Assembly (NCBI GenBank): GCA_015488775.1
Contig: WFNF01000039.1
Coordinates: 1-36,597, forward strand
DNA: 36,597 nt
Direction of reading: 5' to 3'
DNA from: Helicobacteraceae bacterium
GTDB taxonomy: Bacteria > Campylobacterota > Campylobacteria > Campylobacterales > Sulfurimonadaceae
Positions 33,599 to 36,597 of this stretch are shown in pieces (within the stretch, counting starts at the first letter, position 1; every line of letters starts with the position of its first letter). Under the pieces are notes generated by a model. That model had not been told where the DNA came from. It made no database searches and saw only the letters and a list, made by a program, of their open reading frames with translations. The position numbers and the translations under genes are program-made.

Positions 33599-35135
33599 CT
33601 GTATATCCTTTGTTTATTTTTTCATAAGCTTTATATGTAAACCTATAATTTCCTTTACGTTTTTTCGATGTTTTAAGTTTTTGTATCTTTTGTTTAGATT
33701 TTTTCTTACTTGATGTACCACTACCACTATCAGAAGAATTGCTTGAAGAGTTTTTACTTTTACTTTTACCTCCACTTTTATTCTTTTTATTTTTGGAACT
33801 TTTTTGCTGTTTATTATTTTTAGTATTACTTTGATTTTGTGGTAGCATTTTACTTACATCTTTTTTAGTTTTTAAATTCATTTTTCTTAAAAGGTTAAGA
33901 TTATACAGAGCATCTGCATCTTGATGTAGGGCAAGTGCATAGACATAGTACTCTTTGGCCTTGTTATATTTTTTTAGTTTTACTGCTATATTTGCAAGAT
34001 TATAATAGATTTTATGTTTAAGTAGTCTATCTTGTGTCCTGATTTGCATATAATATTTTGCTGCTTCTTTATAAGCACCAGCTTTATAGTAAGAAGTGGC
34101 AATATTGTAATAGCTCTTTACGGAAGGAGTTACTTTTGTAAATGCAATAGCAGACTCTTTATAGTTTTTTTCGTTGTACGCTTTTTGTGCTTTAGAGATA
34201 TGATAAAAGTCTAAAATACCTGCTTTACTAGGAAGTGGTAAAAATAACAATAGTGGAATAAATATAAAAAATTTTTGTGAAATTTTTGTTACTCCTAAGA
34301 AAAAAAGTATGATTGCCAAAAGTAAAGGGATAAAGAAAAGTTCCTTATATGTTTTTACTTCTATAGTCTTTTTTTTGGACTGCTCTGTTTGTAAATCATT
34401 TGACAATGTATTTATATCATCAAGAGTTTTAAGTTGATAATATTTTCCTTTGCTTGCATTAGCCAAATCTATCAGCATTGGATTTATTTTTGAGATGACA
34501 ATAGCATCTTTTATATTTTTAATATATCTACCATCTTTTTTAAGTGCTGCTCCACGAGTTGTAGCTGTAGCAACTATATAGGGGGTAATATTACCCTTTT
34601 TAAGAATGTTTGTGAGTTCTTGTATATTATGTTCATCACCACCATCACTAAATATAATTAAATTTTTTTGTTTTATTGGAAGTTTGCCAACTGTTGTAAA
34701 AAGATTTTTTAAATTTGTACTTTTTGTAAGTATATATTTTGGATTAAGTGCATCTAATGCCATCATACTAATCTCATAGTCATTTGTTGGTGGAGAGATA
34801 AGTAGGGTAGAAGAGGTGAATGCAAATAGGGTGAATCTATCTTTAGGATGTTCTTGTATAAGTTTTTTTATTGCTTCTTTAGAGAGTATATATCTTGTTG
34901 GCTGTATATCATCTGCTTGCATTGAATAAGAGGCATCAAGTGCTATTATGTAGTCATGAGAGTTGAAGTTTTCTTTTACATAAGCATTTTCATAGGCAGG
35001 TCTTGCAAAGGCTAAAAACATGAAAAATAGACTTAGAAATAGAAGTTTTATCTGTTTATTTGGCAGAGTTTGCTTTTTATAAATGTAGTAAATTGGGATA
35101 AGTCCAAATAAAATCCATGAATTTAGTAGTGTCAT
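33579..35135 (-). CDS. batB: VWA-TPR fusion (BatB/BatC-like)
   Basis: A 518-residue protein: two N-terminal membrane helices, a VWA domain (about 62-240) with a MIDAS start DASYS (D67, S69, S71), another pair of membrane segments (about 265-300), three to four TPRs (about 310-415), and a basic low-complexity tail rich in Ser, Lys and Asn (about 425-500). This is BatB and BatC in one chain, as seen in other bacteria. The VWA part should bind protein partners through a metal ion. It follows batA directly, with no gap. Confidence 0.87.
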   Translation of the reverse strand: MTLLNSWILFGLIPIYYIYKKQTLPNKQIKLLFLSLFFMFLAFARPAYENAYVKENFNSHDYIIALDASYSMQADDIQPTRYILSKEAIKKLIQEHPKDRFTLFAFTSSTLLISPPTNDYEISMMALDALNPKYILTKSTNLKNLFTTVGKLPIKQKNLIIFSDGGDEHNIQELTNILKKGNITPYIVATATTRGAALKKDGRYIKNIKDAIVISKINPMLIDLANASKGKYYQLKTLDDINTLSNDLQTEQSKKKTIEVKTYKELFFIPLLLAIILFFLGVTKISQKFFIFIPLLLFLPLPSKAGILDFYHISKAQKAYNEKNYKESAIAFTKVTPSVKSYYNIATSYYKAGAYKEAAKYYMQIRTQDRLLKHKIYYNLANIAVKLKKYNKAKEYYVYALALHQDADALYNLNLLRKMNLKTKKDVSKMLPQNQSNTKNNKQQKSSKNKKNKSGGKSKSKNSSSNSSDSGSGTSSKKKSKQKIQKLKTSKKRKGNYRFTYKAYEKINKGYTDEKEPW

Positions 35136-36038
35136 TTAGCTTCTCCTTTTTCCTAGAAGATATAAAAGTAGCAAAATACTAATTGCTAAAGGGTAGGGGT
35201 ATAGCATATGTTTGTTGAGGTAGTTTTGTGAACGAATACTACTTGGTTCAAGTGAGTTTAACTCTTTATATACATCTAATAAGCTTGTTGTGTCTTTTGC
35301 ATCAAAAGAGGCACCATTAGTATCTTTTGCTATTTTTTCTAAAAGCTTTGCATCATAATCACTTTTTTTTCCTAAACCTATTGTATAAATCTTAATATGA
35401 AGTTTTTTTGCAATATCTACAGCATCTGCAATTTTTGTGCTACCACTATTTTGATACCCATCAGTAATAAGAATTATAATTTTATTTTTTGCTTTTGCCC
35501 GCTCTAACATCTCTAATGAGCGTGCAAGACCATCCCCAATAGCAGTAGAATCTCCAGCCATACCAACTTCTAAAAAATCAAGCATATAGTTTAAAGAGTG
35601 CATATCATAAGTAATAGGCACTGGGCTAAAGGCATAAGAGCCAAAAATAACTACACCTACATTGTCATCAAATCTTTTTGTGACAAACTTTTTTATCAGT
35701 GAGAGTAAAATGTCAAATTTTGCTTTTTGTGTATCTTCAGCAGAGTAACCACTCTCACCCATAGAACCACTAGTGTCAATAGCAAAAACTAAGTCTCTAC
35801 CTTTTCTTTTGTTTGCAAGTTGATCATCATAACTAATTGGTGAGGCTAAAGATATAATCATCATTGTTAAGATTAATGAGTAAAGTATTCTTTGCATATT
35901 AAACCAATGAGTAGCATTGGAGAAGAGATTAAGATGTGGAAAAATTATTTTTTTGATTGTAAAAGGGCACTTGTATATACAAATTATTAAAATTAATAAA
36001 AGAAGATAATAAGGATGCTCAAATTCAAAATAGTTCAA
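35136..36038 (-). CDS. batA: VWA membrane protein (BatA-like)
   Basis: A 300-residue protein with membrane helices near residues 9-22 and 50-67, a VWA domain with an intact MIDAS (DTSGSM, D88, S90, S92; AGDSTAIGDGL; LITDGYQNSG), and a last membrane helix near the C-terminus. This is the BatA layout. It is the first gene of the four-gene minus-strand operon. In many bacteria moxR and DUF58 genes come just before batA; here a divergent Fic gene lies there instead. Confidence 0.88.
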   Translation of the reverse strand: MNYFEFEHPYYLLLLILIICIYKCPFTIKKIIFPHLNLFSNATHWFNMQRILYSLILTMMIISLASPISYDDQLANKRKGRDLVFAIDTSGSMGESGYSAEDTQKAKFDILLSLIKKFVTKRFDDNVGVVIFGSYAFSPVPITYDMHSLNYMLDFLEVGMAGDSTAIGDGLARSLEMLERAKAKNKIIILITDGYQNSGSTKIADAVDIAKKLHIKIYTIGLGKKSDYDAKLLEKIAKDTNGASFDAKDTTSLLDVYKELNSLEPSSIRSQNYLNKHMLYPYPLAISILLLLYLLGKRRS

Positions 36039-36101
36039 TAAATGTATCTTTTTCTTTTAATTATAACAAAAAAGCGTAAATACTTATGTTAAAATGGTTT
36101 T

Positions 36102-36597
36102 ATGAAATATAAACCACCCTATACAATCACATCTACAATTCTTATGCAAGTAAGTAAAATATCAGAGTTGATTTCTGATATAAAACATCTTGAAGCAAAA
36201 AAAATAACACCTAAACTTCGTAAAAAAAACTTAGTTCGTTCTATTACTGGTTCTTTACAGATTGAGGGAAATAGCTTTACTGAGGAGAAAGTTACTGCTA
36301 TATTGGATGGGAAGAGAGTTTTAGGCTCGATTAAGGAAGTTGAAGAGGTAAGAGGGGCTATTAAAGCTTATGAGATGCTTGGTGAGTATAACTACAAAAA
36401 ACTTAGTGATTTACTACACTCACATAAACTTATGATGGATACACTGCTAACAAATGCAGGAAAGTTTTGTTCTGGAAATGTAGGAATATATGGAAAAGAT
36501 GGAGTAAGTCATGTTGCACCTCCACCATATAGAGTTAACGAGTTAATGATAGATTTGTTTGATTGGCTTGCTACTACTAAAGAGCATCCTCTTGTAG
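36102..36597 (+). CDS. Fic-family protein, N-terminal part (cut by window end)
   Basis: The first 165 codons of a Fic/DOC protein, open to the right edge. The Fic N-terminal region is clear (SITGSLQIEGNSFTEEKV and EVEEVRGAIKAYEML). It includes the inhibitory motif S51-xxx-E55-G56, which in class II Fic enzymes blocks the ATP site. The catalytic HPFxxGNG motif would lie beyond the window. Fic enzymes usually transfer AMP to target proteins; target unknown. It is divergent from batA with a 63-bp gap. Confidence 0.85.
   Translation, partial: MKYKPPYTITSTILMQVSKISELISDIKHLEAKKITPKLRKKNLVRSITGSLQIEGNSFTEEKVTAILDGKRVLGSIKEVEEVRGAIKAYEMLGEYNYKKLSDLLHSHKLMMDTLLTNAGKFCSGNVGIYGKDGVSHVAPPPYRVNELMIDLFDWLATTKEHPLV

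Overview
The window looks like chromosomal DNA from a Campylobacterota (epsilonproteobacterial) bacterium, most likely a free-living Sulfurimonas/Sulfuricurvum-type organism. The evidence is strong A/T bias, tightly packed operons, gene orders I recall from Helicobacter (rplY-pth-permease, and the block matching HP0959-HP0958-HP0957-HP0956), a PEB4-type chaperone, and a large periplasmic molybdoenzyme operon. Genus-level placement is inference. I saw no rRNA, tRNA, CRISPR array or intact insertion sequence.

Layout. Positions 1-320 have no gene; they hold nested inverted repeats and a short repeat-rich block that may be a mobile-element scar. A minus-strand operon runs from 5872 to 321: unknown lipoprotein, pgeF, moxR, DUF58 gene, transglutaminase-like gene. 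Next come a divergent PEB4-type isomerase, a PLP enzyme, a small beta-barrel protein and a YkgJ-type Cys-cluster gene that seems to lack a normal start codon. From 8912 to 20600 is mostly core housekeeping: rsmG, small unknowns, an NlpC/P60 lipoprotein, rplY, pth and an LptF/G permease. It continues with rhlE and smpB on the minus strand, then TPR, NYN, Nif3, flgZ-like, waaA, an RluA-type synthase and hisD. A 997-residue membrane GGDEF-EAL protein (20663-23656) and a DUF2231 membrane protein follow.

The most distinctive part is 24488-32072. It encodes an exported Cys-liganded molybdopterin oxidoreductase with its four-cluster Fe-S subunit and NrfD membrane anchor, in B-C-A order. A TorD-type chaperone, a 24-cysteine soluble Fe-S protein, a stand-alone degenerate shikimate-dehydrogenase-like domain and an unknown acidic protein follow. 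A 16-bp perfect palindrome overlaps the probable promoter, and a stem-loop plus a -10-like box separates the enzyme genes from the accessory genes. The substrate cannot be read from sequence; a polysulfide, thiosulfate, tetrathionate, arsenate or selenate type of reaction is possible. The last three genes may form an uncharacterised maturation or electron-transfer module.

The right end (36038-32082, minus strand) is a Bat-type operon: two VWA proteins, the second fused to TPRs, then BatD, ending in a translationally coupled small cytochrome c. It has no moxR or DUF58 gene of its own, although a moxR-DUF58 pair lies at the other end of the window. A Fic-family gene starts at 36102 and runs off the window.

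All family calls come from motifs and memory; no database search was run.
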